Of a stretch of DNA of 64,000 bases, positions 1-7,443 are shown in pieces. How positions within the stretch are numbered: the first letter of the stretch is position 1; every line of letters starts with the position of its first letter. The notes under the pieces were generated by a model. It saw only the letters and a list, made by a program, of their open reading frames with translations, did not search any database and was not told where the DNA came from. The translations under genes and the position numbers were made by a program. Source of the DNA: Bacteroidota bacterium (GTDB lineage Bacteria > Bacteroidota > Bacteroidia > Flavobacteriales_D > Crocinitomicaceae); contig JACPUU010000016.1 in assembly GCA_016192075.1 (NCBI GenBank), positions 124,001-188,000 of the forward strand. The letters are read 5' to 3'.

Positions 1-826
1 TTATCTCAGCCTGCGAGAACAGGTTGATAAGTTCAGTGCTTTTGCTGGTGAGAAATATTTGCAGGTTTAATGACCCCGGACGGGCCCGCTGAACTTTATC
101 AAGCAGCTGCAGACTTTCGAGTACCGCTTTTCTGCCTGCCGGCATGTCATCATACATAATATCAAACCCCAGGCGGTGATAGTTATAGTAAGCAATGCGT
201 ATTGGTTCAAAAACTGACTGCAGGGCATTGTCGACCATCCAGTAACGGTTGTTCTTTTTTCCGGCAGAAGCTGCCCAGCCCGGATCGCCTGAGTTTTTGG
301 CATTACCGGCAATAATTTGTGCTTTGTTGAAATATTTGGTACCGCCTTTCAGTTCAAAACTATCGTAGTCATAACCAATAACCATGTAGGCGTAGAATGC
401 CAGAATAGAAGTCAGGTTGTCACGATACTGATCAATCGAAAAAAGCAGGGCAGAGTTGCGCAGGTAATTAAAGGTTACGTCGTTGTCTTCAAAGTTAAAA
501 AGTACCGTGTTGTAACCCGTATTGTAAACCGGGCGGGATGACTGAACCTGCATTTTACCATTAAAGGTAGTGCTTGAAGGCATTTCACTGATGGTGATCA
601 GAATGTTGCAGTTAATCCGTTCTTCAATTTCAAATACGTCCGTGGTCCAACGGGTATTATTCATAAAGTCGTAGATAGAACCTTCCAGCTCGGTCATAAT
701 TTCTTTTTCAACGGGACCAACTTGCAATCCCGGTGCGGCAATAATGCTCACCTGGCAATTAAGTTCCTGTGCGCTTGAAAAAGCGGCAGAAAGAAAAATC
801 AGAATAAGTGCAAAGTAACTTTTCAT
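1..826 (-). CDS. porD: PorD/DUF4835 family protein (3' end outside window)
   Basis: The reading frame starts at the ATG complementary to 824-826 and stays open to base 1, so about 275 residues are visible and the C-terminus is cut off. Residues 1-20 form a signal peptide ending in SSAQ. The start of the mature protein (ELNCQV) and the later INCNILITISE stretch are typical of DUF4835, annotated in Bacteroidota as the T9SS protein PorD. The ATG shares one base with the coaBC stop (TAATG), indicating translational coupling. The order bamD, omega, coaBC, DUF4835 is a conserved Bacteroidota arrangement. The T9SS link is family knowledge, and it fits the many T9SS cargo proteins in this window. Confidence 0.82.
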   Translation of the reverse strand, partial: MKSYFALILIFLSAAFSSAQELNCQVSIIAAPGLQVGPVEKEIMTELEGSIYDFMNNTRWTTDVFEIEERINCNILITISEMPSSTTFNGKMQVQSSRPVYNTGYNTVLFNFEDNDVTFNYLRNSALLFSIDQYRDNLTSILAFYAYMVIGYDYDSFELKGGTKYFNKAQIIAGNAKNSGDPGWAASAGKKNNRYWMVDNALQSVFEPIRIAYYNYHRLGFDIMYDDMPAGRKAVLESLQLLDKVQRARPGSLNLQIFLTSKSTELINLFSQAEI

Positions 827-2034
827 TACAAATCGTGTTCAATTTCGTCCAACAGCCTGTTCATCAAAACCGTCTTTTCGTTTAACTCAAAAGTAGCGGT
901 TTTATTATTGGGTTTAATAAAAGTCACCTTATTGGTATCGTGTCCAAAACCGGCACCGGCGTCTTTCAGGGAGTTTAGAACCAGCAAATCAAGTTTTTTT
1001 GCCACCAGTTTTTTGGTTCCGTTTTCAAGTTCATTTTCCGTTTCAAGTGCAAAGCCCACCAGGTATTGGTCTTTTTTCTTGTTAAGTCCGGCCCATTTAA
1101 GAATATCGGGGTTTTTAACAAGGTTCAGGGTTAGGCGGTCATCTGTTTTTTTAATTTTTTCACCGGCCGCAAATTCCGGTTTATAATCAGCCACTGCTGC
1201 GGAGTATATTCCAACAGTACAATCAAACCAGTTTTGTTCAACCGTTTTCATCATTTCATCAGCACTGGTTACCGCAATTACTTTTACGCGGGGATTTTTA
1301 ACCCGTTGCTGTGTGGGCCCGGTTATCAGCAATACTTCTGCACCGCGGTTGGCACAGGCATCGGCCAGTATAACACCGGTTTTACCGCTGGAGTGATTTC
1401 CGATAAACCGCACCGGATCAATGGCCTCATAGGTGGGGCCGCCAGTGATGAGAATTTTTTTTCCCCGTAATTTAGAAGCAGGGTTAAACCAGGCGTCAAT
1501 CTGATCTGCAATTTCTTCGGGTTCCTGCATGCGGCCTTTTCCGTCAAGACCACTGGCCAGTTCTCCGCTGGTTGGGTCAATGACACGAATGGTTTGTGCG
1601 GTGAGTTTTGTAAGATTTTCCTGCGTTGAGGGGTGTTTGTACATGTCCAGGTCCATGGCGGGTGCAATCCACACCGGGCATTTGGCGCTGAGGTAGGTTG
1701 CCATCAACAGATTATCGCATTGTCCGGTAACCATTTTTGAAAGCGTATTGGCAGATACCGGGGCAATGATAAAAAGATCTGCCCACAGACCCAGTTCAAC
1801 GTGACTTTCCCATTCACCTGCCTGGCCGTTTGTTTCTGGCTTTACAAAATCAACAGCAACCGGATTTTTACTCAGGGTTGAAAGCGTTAGCGGTGTAATA
1901 AATTCACGTGATGCCGGCGTCATAACAACGCGCACGTCAGCTCCAAGGCGAATCAACTCACGAACAAGGAATGCAGATTTATAAGCAGCAATGCTGCCCG
2001 TAACACCAACCAGGATTTTTTTTCCTGTCAGCAT
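826..2034 (-). CDS. coaBC: Bifunctional phosphopantothenoylcysteine decarboxylase / phosphopantothenate-cysteine ligase
   Basis: Catalyses two steps of coenzyme A synthesis: joining 4'-phosphopantothenate to cysteine with CTP, then FMN-dependent decarboxylation to 4'-phosphopantetheine. Length (402 aa) is normal. The CoaC flavoprotein half shows VTGSIAAYKS (11-20), SHVELGLWAD with the catalytic His78, and PAMDLDMY (125-132). The CoaB half shows ITGGP (196-200), NHSSGKTG (213-220) with the acyl-intermediate Asn, and a KIKK motif. One oddity: where E. coli has ACGDxGxGRM with the catalytic Cys158, this protein reads ASGLDGKGRM, with Ser161 at the cysteine position. It lies 11 bases after the omega gene and overlaps porD by one base. 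Confidence 0.95.
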   Translation of the reverse strand: MLTGKKILVGVTGSIAAYKSAFLVRELIRLGADVRVVMTPASREFITPLTLSTLSKNPVAVDFVKPETNGQAGEWESHVELGLWADLFIIAPVSANTLSKMVTGQCDNLLMATYLSAKCPVWIAPAMDLDMYKHPSTQENLTKLTAQTIRVIDPTSGELASGLDGKGRMQEPEEIADQIDAWFNPASKLRGKKILITGGPTYEAIDPVRFIGNHSSGKTGVILADACANRGAEVLLITGPTQQRVKNPRVKVIAVTSADEMMKTVEQNWFDCTVGIYSAAVADYKPEFAAGEKIKKTDDRLTLNLVKNPDILKWAGLNKKKDQYLVGFALETENELENGTKKLVAKKLDLLVLNSLKDAGAGFGHDTNKVTFIKPNNKTATFELNEKTVLMNRLLDEIEHDL

Positions 2035-2045
2035 GTGAAGGGGGA

Positions 2046-2390
2046 TTAATTATCAGATGATGCAACCGTTTCGTTGGCATCTCTCACGTAAACTTTATCA
2101 TCCAGGTATTCCTGAATAGCAATAGAAACCGGTTTTGGAAGACTTTCGTAGAATTTTGAAATCTCAATTTGTTCACGGTTTTCAAAAATTTCTTCCAGAT
2201 TGTCAGTACTTGAGGCAAATTCAGCTAGTTTTTTGGTGAGTTCCTCACGCATTTCAGCACTGATCTGATTGCTTCTTTTAGCAATAGCGTTCAATGATTT
2301 GTAAATGTTGCCGGTTTTGTTGGCAATATTTTCCAAATCTCTTGTTACGGTTGTTCTTTCAGCAACACTCCCTTTATAATTCTGACTCAT
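2046..2390 (-). CDS. rpoZ: DNA-directed RNA polymerase subunit omega, Bacteroidota type
   Basis: A 114-residue protein matching the long Bacteroidota omega (Rpb6-like) family. It has an N-terminal TTVTRDLENIANKTGNIY segment, then ISAEMREELTKKLAEFAS, and ENREQIEISKFYESLPKP in the second half. Omega helps assemble and stabilise the beta-prime subunit of RNA polymerase in the cytoplasm. The gene sits 11 bases downstream of bamD and 11 bases upstream of coaBC on the same strand, the usual location in this phylum. The start ATG is complementary to 2388-2390. Confidence 0.88.
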   Translation of the reverse strand: MSQNYKGSVAERTTVTRDLENIANKTGNIYKSLNAIAKRSNQISAEMREELTKKLAEFASSTDNLEEIFENREQIEISKFYESLPKPVSIAIQEYLDDKVYVRDANETVASSDN

Positions 2391-2401
2391 AATTTTGCTA
2401 T

Positions 2402-3226
2402 TTATTGAACCGGTTTTCCAGACAGGCTTTCGAGTTCTTTATCAGCTTTTGCTTTTATGGCCTCAAGCTCTTTCAATTTCTCAGACTGCGGAAATTCGGC
2501 CACAAATTTACGATAACTTTTCAATGTTTCATTCAATCGCTCCACTTTTTTAGTGGGAATGCTGTTAATAGCCAGCTCATAGTTGCTCAAAACCAGCAGG
2601 TAAAGGACCTCTTCTTTGTAAACCGATTCAGGGAATTTTTCAAGCGTTGCATTTAACGCTACCACTGCGGCCTTATAGTTTTGAGTCTGGTAATAAAGTT
2701 TGGCATATTCAAACTGTTTTTTTTCCAGTTTGGCTCTGAGGTTGTCCATAATCTGGTTACAGGTGTCAATCCGCCTGCTGTCCGGGAACATATCAATAAA
2801 AACCTGCATTCCGTCCAGGGCATTGTACGTTTCTGTCTGATCCAGGCTATACTCCGGGGAATTGTGGACTGAGCACAGTGCGCTCAGAAACATGGCTTCT
2901 TCACAATATGGGCTGCGCGGATACTGGCGTACAAAACGCCCAAAATAATAGCCCGCCAGGTAATAATCCCCCAGTTTGTAATTTGCCATGCAAAAATAGA
3001 AGTAGAGCTTTTCGCCTTCAGGCGTCAACTTGTAAAAAGGAATAATTTCTTCAAGCAGGGTAATGGCTTTGATGTAATCACCCTTTTCATAATATTCAAT
3101 GGCCTTGGTTTTTTTCAACTCATTGTCATTGCTTTTAACAACCTGGTTGTATTCTGAACAACCGGTGAATAGCAGCAGAAACAAGCTCAGAAAGAGGAAT
3201 TTGCCGTAAAAAAGAGTAATTTTCAT
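2402..3226 (-). CDS. bamD: Outer membrane assembly lipoprotein BamD
   Basis: Predicted 274-residue outer-membrane lipoprotein of the BAM complex, which inserts beta-barrel proteins. I chose the ATG complementary to 3224-3226. It gives a signal peptide (MKITLFYGKFLFLSLFLLLF) followed by lipobox FTGC, and a TAnnTTTG promoter element lies 17 bases upstream, so the longer frame reaching 3259 would start inside the promoter. The mature part is made of TPR-like helical repeats, for example EKGDYIKAITLLEEII, YYLAGYYFGRFVRQYPRSPY and KAAVVALNATLEKFPES, as in BamD. It is first in the operon with rpoZ, coaBC and porD. Confidence 0.9.
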   Translation of the reverse strand: MKITLFYGKFLFLSLFLLLFTGCSEYNQVVKSNDNELKKTKAIEYYEKGDYIKAITLLEEIIPFYKLTPEGEKLYFYFCMANYKLGDYYLAGYYFGRFVRQYPRSPYCEEAMFLSALCSVHNSPEYSLDQTETYNALDGMQVFIDMFPDSRRIDTCNQIMDNLRAKLEKKQFEYAKLYYQTQNYKAAVVALNATLEKFPESVYKEEVLYLLVLSNYELAINSIPTKKVERLNETLKSYRKFVAEFPQSEKLKELEAIKAKADKELESLSGKPVQ

Positions 3227-3242
3227 AAAGTGCTTAGCGGTA

Positions 3243-3276
3243 CAAAGATAATCCTTCAATTGTTAAAATAGCTCAA
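3243..3276 (-). promoter_or_regulatory. Bacteroidota promoter for bamD-rpoZ-coaBC-porD
   Basis: On the minus strand TATCTTTG (3250-3243) is an exact match to the Bacteroidota -7 element TAnnTTTG. TTG (3276-3274) lies 23 bases upstream, the upper end of the known spacing. Transcription would begin about 10 bases before the chosen bamD ATG. Confidence 0.55.
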
Positions 3277-3398
3277 CGTATCAAGATTGCAGAACGCTAA
3301 AATGTGGATAAAATTTCAACAGCTATGCCAATTTTATCGAATTTCGGTATAATTTCGCGTATTAAACCTGACATGTATTAAGGGTTAAATAAAACTTT

Positions 3399-4685
3399 AT
3401 GGCATTAGATATATTTGAAAAAATTAAGGCGAACAGGGGACCAATTGGTCAACACGCTAAAGGAGTACACGGATATTTTACCTTTCCAAAACTGGAAGGT
3501 GATTTGGGGAGAAAAATGACTTTCCGCGGTAAAGAGTGTCTGATCTGGAGTATTAATAATTACCTGGGGCTGGCAAATCATCCGGAGGTTCGTAAGGCAG
3601 ATGCTGATGCTGCTGCAAAGTGGGGAATGGCCTACCCGATGGGTGCCCGTATGATGACCGGTCAGACTTCAGAACACGAGGCACTTGAGGCTGAGTTGTC
3701 TGATTTTTTAGGAAAAGAAGATACCATTCTCTTAAACTTTGGTTACCAGGGAATGTTGTCAGCCATTGACAGCCTGGTTGATCGTAAAGATGTGATTGTT
3801 TATGACAGCGAATCACACGCCTGTATTATTGACGGTGTGAGATTGCATGCCGGTAAACGTTTTGTTTTCCAGCACAACGACATGGCCAGTTTTGATAAAC
3901 AAATGGAGCGCGCCACCAAATTGGCTGAAGAAACCGGCGGCGGAATTATGGTTATTACCGAAGGCGTTTTTGGAATGGCCGGTGATCAGGGAAAATTAAA
4001 AGAGATCATTGATTTCCGTAAATCCGGAAAATATAAATTCAGATTATTTGTAGATGACGCTCACGGATTTGGTACAATGGGTAAAACCGGTGCCGGAACA
4101 GGTGAAGAGCAAGACGTTCAGGGAGAGATTGATATTCTTTTCGGAACTTTTGCAAAATCCATGGCATCTATTGGTGCATTTATTTCTTCAACAGAAGATG
4201 TGGTGGAATACCTGCGCTACAACATGCGTTCACAAATGTTTGCCAAATCACTGCCAATGCCTTTGGTTGTTGGTGCCCGCAAACGTCTTGAATTGCTCAG
4301 AACAAAACCTGAACTGAAAGCAAATCTCTGGAAAATTGCCAATGCCCTTCAAAAAGGCTTTAAAGAAGCCGGCTTTAACCTGGGAAGAACAAATACCATG
4401 GTAACACCTGTTTTCCTGAGCGGAACACTGGCTGAAGCAACGAATCTGACGTTTGATTTACGTGAAAATTATGGAATCTTCTGTTCAATTGTGGTATACC
4501 CGGTAATTCCAAAAGGAGTTATTATGCTGCGGATTATTCCAACAGCAATCCATACCCTGGAAGATGTTCAGTACACCATTGAGACGTTCAAAAAACTTAA
4601 AGAAGGACTGGAAACCGGAAAATATCAATCAGACGCGTTAGCTAAGGTTGAAACCGATAAAGGGTTTAAACTGGATAATCTTTAA
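3399..4685 (+). CDS. PLP-dependent alpha-oxoamine synthase (serine palmitoyltransferase / cysteate acyltransferase-like)
   Basis: A 428-residue fold-type I PLP enzyme of the family that condenses an amino acid with an acyl-CoA or acyl-ACP. Visible are DSESHACIIDG with PLP-stacking His140, FVDDAHGFG (218-225) with the cofactor-binding Asp, and FGTFAKSMASIGAF with Schiff-base Lys253. In Bacteroidota such enzymes make sphingolipid precursors (serine palmitoyltransferase) or the sulfonolipid base capnine (cysteate acyltransferase). The sequence resembles the flavobacterial forms, but I cannot decide the amino acid substrate by eye. It is monocistronic and followed directly by a strong terminator. 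A 2-amino-3-ketobutyrate CoA ligase role is less likely. Confidence 0.85.
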   Translation: MALDIFEKIKANRGPIGQHAKGVHGYFTFPKLEGDLGRKMTFRGKECLIWSINNYLGLANHPEVRKADADAAAKWGMAYPMGARMMTGQTSEHEALEAELSDFLGKEDTILLNFGYQGMLSAIDSLVDRKDVIVYDSESHACIIDGVRLHAGKRFVFQHNDMASFDKQMERATKLAEETGGGIMVITEGVFGMAGDQGKLKEIIDFRKSGKYKFRLFVDDAHGFGTMGKTGAGTGEEQDVQGEIDILFGTFAKSMASIGAFISSTEDVVEYLRYNMRSQMFAKSLPMPLVVGARKRLELLRTKPELKANLWKIANALQKGFKEAGFNLGRTNTMVTPVFLSGTLAEATNLTFDLRENYGIFCSIVVYPVIPKGVIMLRIIPTAIHTLEDVQYTIETFKKLKEGLETGKYQSDALAKVETDKGFKLDNL

Positions 4686-4704
4686 TTTGTATTTACTTAC
4701 GTTG

Positions 4705-4742
4705 AAACCCGGTCCGGAAGCAATTTCGGACCGGGTTTTTTT
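4705..4742 (+). terminator. Rho-independent terminator
   Basis: A 12-bp perfect stem (4705-4716 with 4727-4738), a 10-base loop and a T run, 20 bases after the oxoamine synthase stop. Confidence 0.9.
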
Positions 4743-4793
4743 GTTTATTCAATTAAAATCATATCTTCATTGTATTAACTTAAAACAACTTCT

Positions 4794-5066
4794 ATGAAAA
4801 AAACAATTTTAGCATTTGGATTGGGCATTGTATTGACTTCATGCGGTGGCGGATCAACCAGCGGAGCCATTGATACGGTTGATAACGCGGCACAAACCTA
4901 TTGTGATGCTGCAACAAAAGCTGATGCCGCTGCAGAGGCCGACAAGGAGAAATTAAACCAGGAACTGAATGACCTGGAAAACAAAATTGAAAAAGAGCAT
5001 GAAGGAGATGAGGCGTGGTTCAATGAGTTTGAACAAAAGGTAGAAGAAATTTGCCAGAAAGGATAA
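4794..5066 (+). CDS. Small lipoprotein of unknown function
   Basis: A 90-residue protein with a short signal peptide and a lipobox (VLTSC, Cys17), then a GGGS linker. The rest is a highly charged, probably alpha-helical segment rich in Ala, Glu, Asp and Lys (residues 30-90), with two more cysteines (Cys38 and Cys87). I recognise no family. It lies between two terminators, so it is probably expressed alone. Small charged lipoproteins of this kind are frequent in Bacteroidota; no function can be assigned. Confidence 0.75.
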   Translation: MKKTILAFGLGIVLTSCGGGSTSGAIDTVDNAAQTYCDAATKADAAAEADKEKLNQELNDLENKIEKEHEGDEAWFNEFEQKVEEICQKG

Positions 5067-5073
5067 GATTAAC

Positions 5074-5118
5074 AAAAAAAACCGTTTGACTTTAGCCAAA
5101 CGGTTTTTTTTGTTTTTT
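5074..5118. terminator. Bidirectional terminator between convergent genes
   Basis: CCGTTTG (5082-5088) pairs with CAAACGG (5097-5103). The stem is flanked by an A run on the left and a T run on the right, so it can end transcription of the lipoprotein gene (+) and of the thioredoxin gene (-). Confidence 0.88.
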
Positions 5119-5126
5119 GACTTAAA

Positions 5127-5597
5127 CTAGTTCTTTTTAGAAACGGCCACTTCTCCGGCTGAAATCAGTTGCGAAGGTTCCATGTATCCCAGGGTCTGGT
5201 GTACAATGTTTTCGTCGCTGTCAACAAAATAAAGGGTCGGATAAGCCTGTAAACCATACTTGGTACTTAAACGCGGCCCATCACTGTGTTTTTCCATGTC
5301 CATTTTATAACTGATGAAGTGCTCGTTGAAATAAGCGCCTACCGATTCATCGGTAAATGTCATGGCAGACATTCGTTTGCAGGGGCCGCACCACGATGCA
5401 TAAGCATCCAGAAAAATTACTTTTTTGTCTTTTTTGGCAGCCTCCAGCGCTTCAGCCCAGGTACCTTCAAAAAATTTAATGCCTATTTCGGTGGCATCTC
5501 CCTTAACAGATAAGGTGTTACTATACGCCCTGGCGTTTGCAGCCATAACTGTGCTGCCCATTAAAAGGGCCAGTGTAAGTGTAATAAATGGTTTCAT
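5127..5597 (-). CDS. Exported thioredoxin-fold protein
   Basis: A 156-residue protein with a signal peptide (about residues 1-20) and one thioredoxin domain. The redox motif is WCGPC (Cys70, Cys73), and the cis-proline is Pro120 in AYPTLYFVD. Spacing and the SWCGPCKRMSAMTF context resemble the thioredoxin_7 / DsbD-C group that reduces or isomerises periplasmic disulfides. The tail IVHQTLGYMEPSQL is typical. It is probably a periplasmic reductase; its electron donor and targets cannot be read from the sequence. It is divergent from the MenE-like gene and ends at the shared terminator. Confidence 0.85.
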   Translation of the reverse strand: MKPFITLTLALLMGSTVMAANARAYSNTLSVKGDATEIGIKFFEGTWAEALEAAKKDKKVIFLDAYASWCGPCKRMSAMTFTDESVGAYFNEHFISYKMDMEKHSDGPRLSTKYGLQAYPTLYFVDSDENIVHQTLGYMEPSQLISAGEVAVSKKN

Positions 5598-5659
5598 TGG
5601 TTTTGTTTTTTATAAATCGTCCGTAGAATATTGGTTACCTTTAATCAAATTTTGTTCCA

Positions 5660-6673
5660 ATGTATAAAGATATCGTTTTATCAGACGGTATTCAGGACGA
5701 TTACTTACAATCCATTCTCAATTTTGTAACGGAATGGGAATCCTATTCGCCGGTAATTCCTATTTCCACATCTGGTACAACAGGATCTCCCAAAACGATT
5801 AAATTCACTAAAAAACAGGTAGAATCGTCAGCAAAATACACAGGCCGTTTCTTCGATTTCAAAGAGGGAGATGCCGTGCTGCTAAATTTGTCTCCGCAAT
5901 TTGTAGCAGGTAAATTAATGATTGTGCGGGCACTGGTTCATAAACTGAAACTGGTTGTTGCACCGTTAAATTCAAATCCGTTGGCAGACATTGACGCATT
6001 TCCACATCCTGTTAAACTGGCCGCATTTGTACCACACCAGGTTGAAGAAATTTTGTCAAACGAACATTCCCGTAAACGCTACAATGAAATAGCCAATGTG
6101 ATTATAGGCGGCGCATCTGTTCCAAAACAGCTTGAAGAAAAAATTGCGCAGCAGCAAACTAAAAGTTATGCCACCTTTGGGATGACAGAAACACTGACGC
6201 ATTTTGCTTTGCGTCCGGTTGATGGTAAAACGGAATACTATACCTGCCTACCCGGAATTACAGTTGATACAGATCAGCGCGGCTGTTTGATTGTCCTTCC
6301 AAATGAAATTCTGGCCGAACCTTTAATCACAAATGATTTGGTGGAACTCATCAATGATCACACCTTTTTGTGGAAAGGCCGTTTTGACAATGTAATTAAT
6401 TCAGGCGGGGTTAAAATTTTTCCGGAGTCAGATGAAAAATTGATCGAACATCTTTTAGGGGAAACACGGTTTTATTTGTCATCCAGGTTTCATGAAAAGT
6501 TTGGTGAAGAGGTGGTGTTGGTACTTGAATCTTCTTGCGCTATCCCGGCACATGATGCAATCCTCTTGAAAATAGCTTCGGTGTTGCCTAAATATCATGC
6601 ACCCAAATCAATCGTGTATCTTGCAGAATTTGAAGAAACGGCAAACGGAAAAATCAAACGGATAAAATTTTGA
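5660..6673 (+). CDS. menE: AMP-binding acyl-CoA ligase, MenE-like (o-succinylbenzoate-CoA ligase)
   Basis: A 337-residue ANL-superfamily enzyme, shorter than typical acyl-CoA synthetases, as usual for Bacteroidota MenE. The phosphate-binding loop STSGTTGSPK spans 36-45, TFGMTET spans 172-178, and the C-terminal NGKIKR places the catalytic lysine at residue 331. MenE activates o-succinylbenzoate with ATP and CoA in menaquinone synthesis. No other men gene is in the window, so the assignment rests on size and overall pattern; another small-acid CoA ligase is possible. It converges with the CPBP protease gene across a long inverted repeat. Confidence 0.75.
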   Translation: MYKDIVLSDGIQDDYLQSILNFVTEWESYSPVIPISTSGTTGSPKTIKFTKKQVESSAKYTGRFFDFKEGDAVLLNLSPQFVAGKLMIVRALVHKLKLVVAPLNSNPLADIDAFPHPVKLAAFVPHQVEEILSNEHSRKRYNEIANVIIGGASVPKQLEEKIAQQQTKSYATFGMTETLTHFALRPVDGKTEYYTCLPGITVDTDQRGCLIVLPNEILAEPLITNDLVELINDHTFLWKGRFDNVINSGGVKIFPESDEKLIEHLLGETRFYLSSRFHEKFGEEVVLVLESSCAIPAHDAILLKIASVLPKYHAPKSIVYLAEFEETANGKIKRIKF

Positions 6674-6701
6674 AAAAAGGAAATTAGTTAGTGGGATTTA
6701 A

Positions 6702-6816
6702 GGGGTAAGATATAAGACTTAAGGAGTAAGATTTAAGGATTAAGGAATAAGATTTGAGGAGGAAAGTTCAGGGAACCAACTCCCCTCCTTAAATCTTACG
6801 TCTTATATCTTACCCC
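6702..6816. repeat. AT-rich inverted repeat with internal tandem units
   Basis: GGGGTAAGATATAAGAC at 6702-6718 is perfectly complementary to 6800-6816. Inside the left arm, units close to TAAGATTTAAGGA recur at about 6727, 6739 and 6748, and one copy (6784-6797) is inverted in the right arm. The element fills the gap between two convergent genes, so it may act as a bidirectional terminator. It also looks like a dispersed intergenic repeat. Confidence 0.8.
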
Positions 6817-6821
6817 TCTCC

Positions 6822-7382
6822 CTACCTATAAGCAGCTGTTCTCCGGTAATACATCAGTAAAACCAAATCATAGCTAAAATGTCCGGCAATGGCGTGCCAG
6901 ATGGTAAAATGTTTGGCGGCGTAACCCAATATTACAATAAAAAGCGTAAGCCCTAACGCAAATACATTTACCGGCATTTTTTTGCGTGAGAAATAACCGT
7001 GAATGGCTACAAAAAAAATAGCGGTGAGCCAGATTCCCGCATAGGGTTGTATTGCTCCGCGGAAAAAAACTTCTTCACCAAAGCCCGCGCAGAATGAAAG
7101 AAAAAAAGCATGAAAACGTGTAATTTTCAGATTGCTTAAAAGACTGCGGTAACTTGAAAGTGATTTGTCAAAATAGGGCAGTTCGCTGATGTAAATCACC
7201 AACAATCCAAACAAAATTCCAATAGATAAAAAGGTGGGTACTGAAAAAAGATCAGTCCACTCACAACGGAATATGGCAAAGAAATCAGCCCCGGTGAGCC
7301 ACAAAATAAGCCAGGCCAATAGCGGGAAGAGGATCAAGGTAATTAATCCCAAAAACCAGAGTGATGTAATAAGTTTGCGCAT
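6822..7382 (-). CDS. CPBP family intramembrane glutamic endopeptidase-like protein
   Basis: A 186-residue polytopic membrane protein. The frame opens at a TTG at 7394, but the ATG complementary to 7380-7382 (MRKLITSLW) is the natural start. The CPBP/Abi motifs are present: EEVFFR (residues 103-108) with the catalytic glutamate pair and arginine, a second-motif histidine in AIHGYF (His128), and HAIAGHFSYD near the end supplying further histidines. Several hydrophobic helices cover most of the length. CPBP proteases act inside the membrane on unknown substrates in most bacteria; some mature peptides or give phage or bacteriocin immunity. No linked substrate gene is visible. Confidence 0.82.
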   Translation of the reverse strand: MRKLITSLWFLGLITLILFPLLAWLILWLTGADFFAIFRCEWTDLFSVPTFLSIGILFGLLVIYISELPYFDKSLSSYRSLLSNLKITRFHAFFLSFCAGFGEEVFFRGAIQPYAGIWLTAIFFVAIHGYFSRKKMPVNVFALGLTLFIVILGYAAKHFTIWHAIAGHFSYDLVLLMYYRRTAAYR

Positions 7383-7443
7383 TCTGAATGGCAATTAGCT
7401 GTAGTATGGTTTGAATTTTGTTGGTTGCATGCTGCGAATTTTC

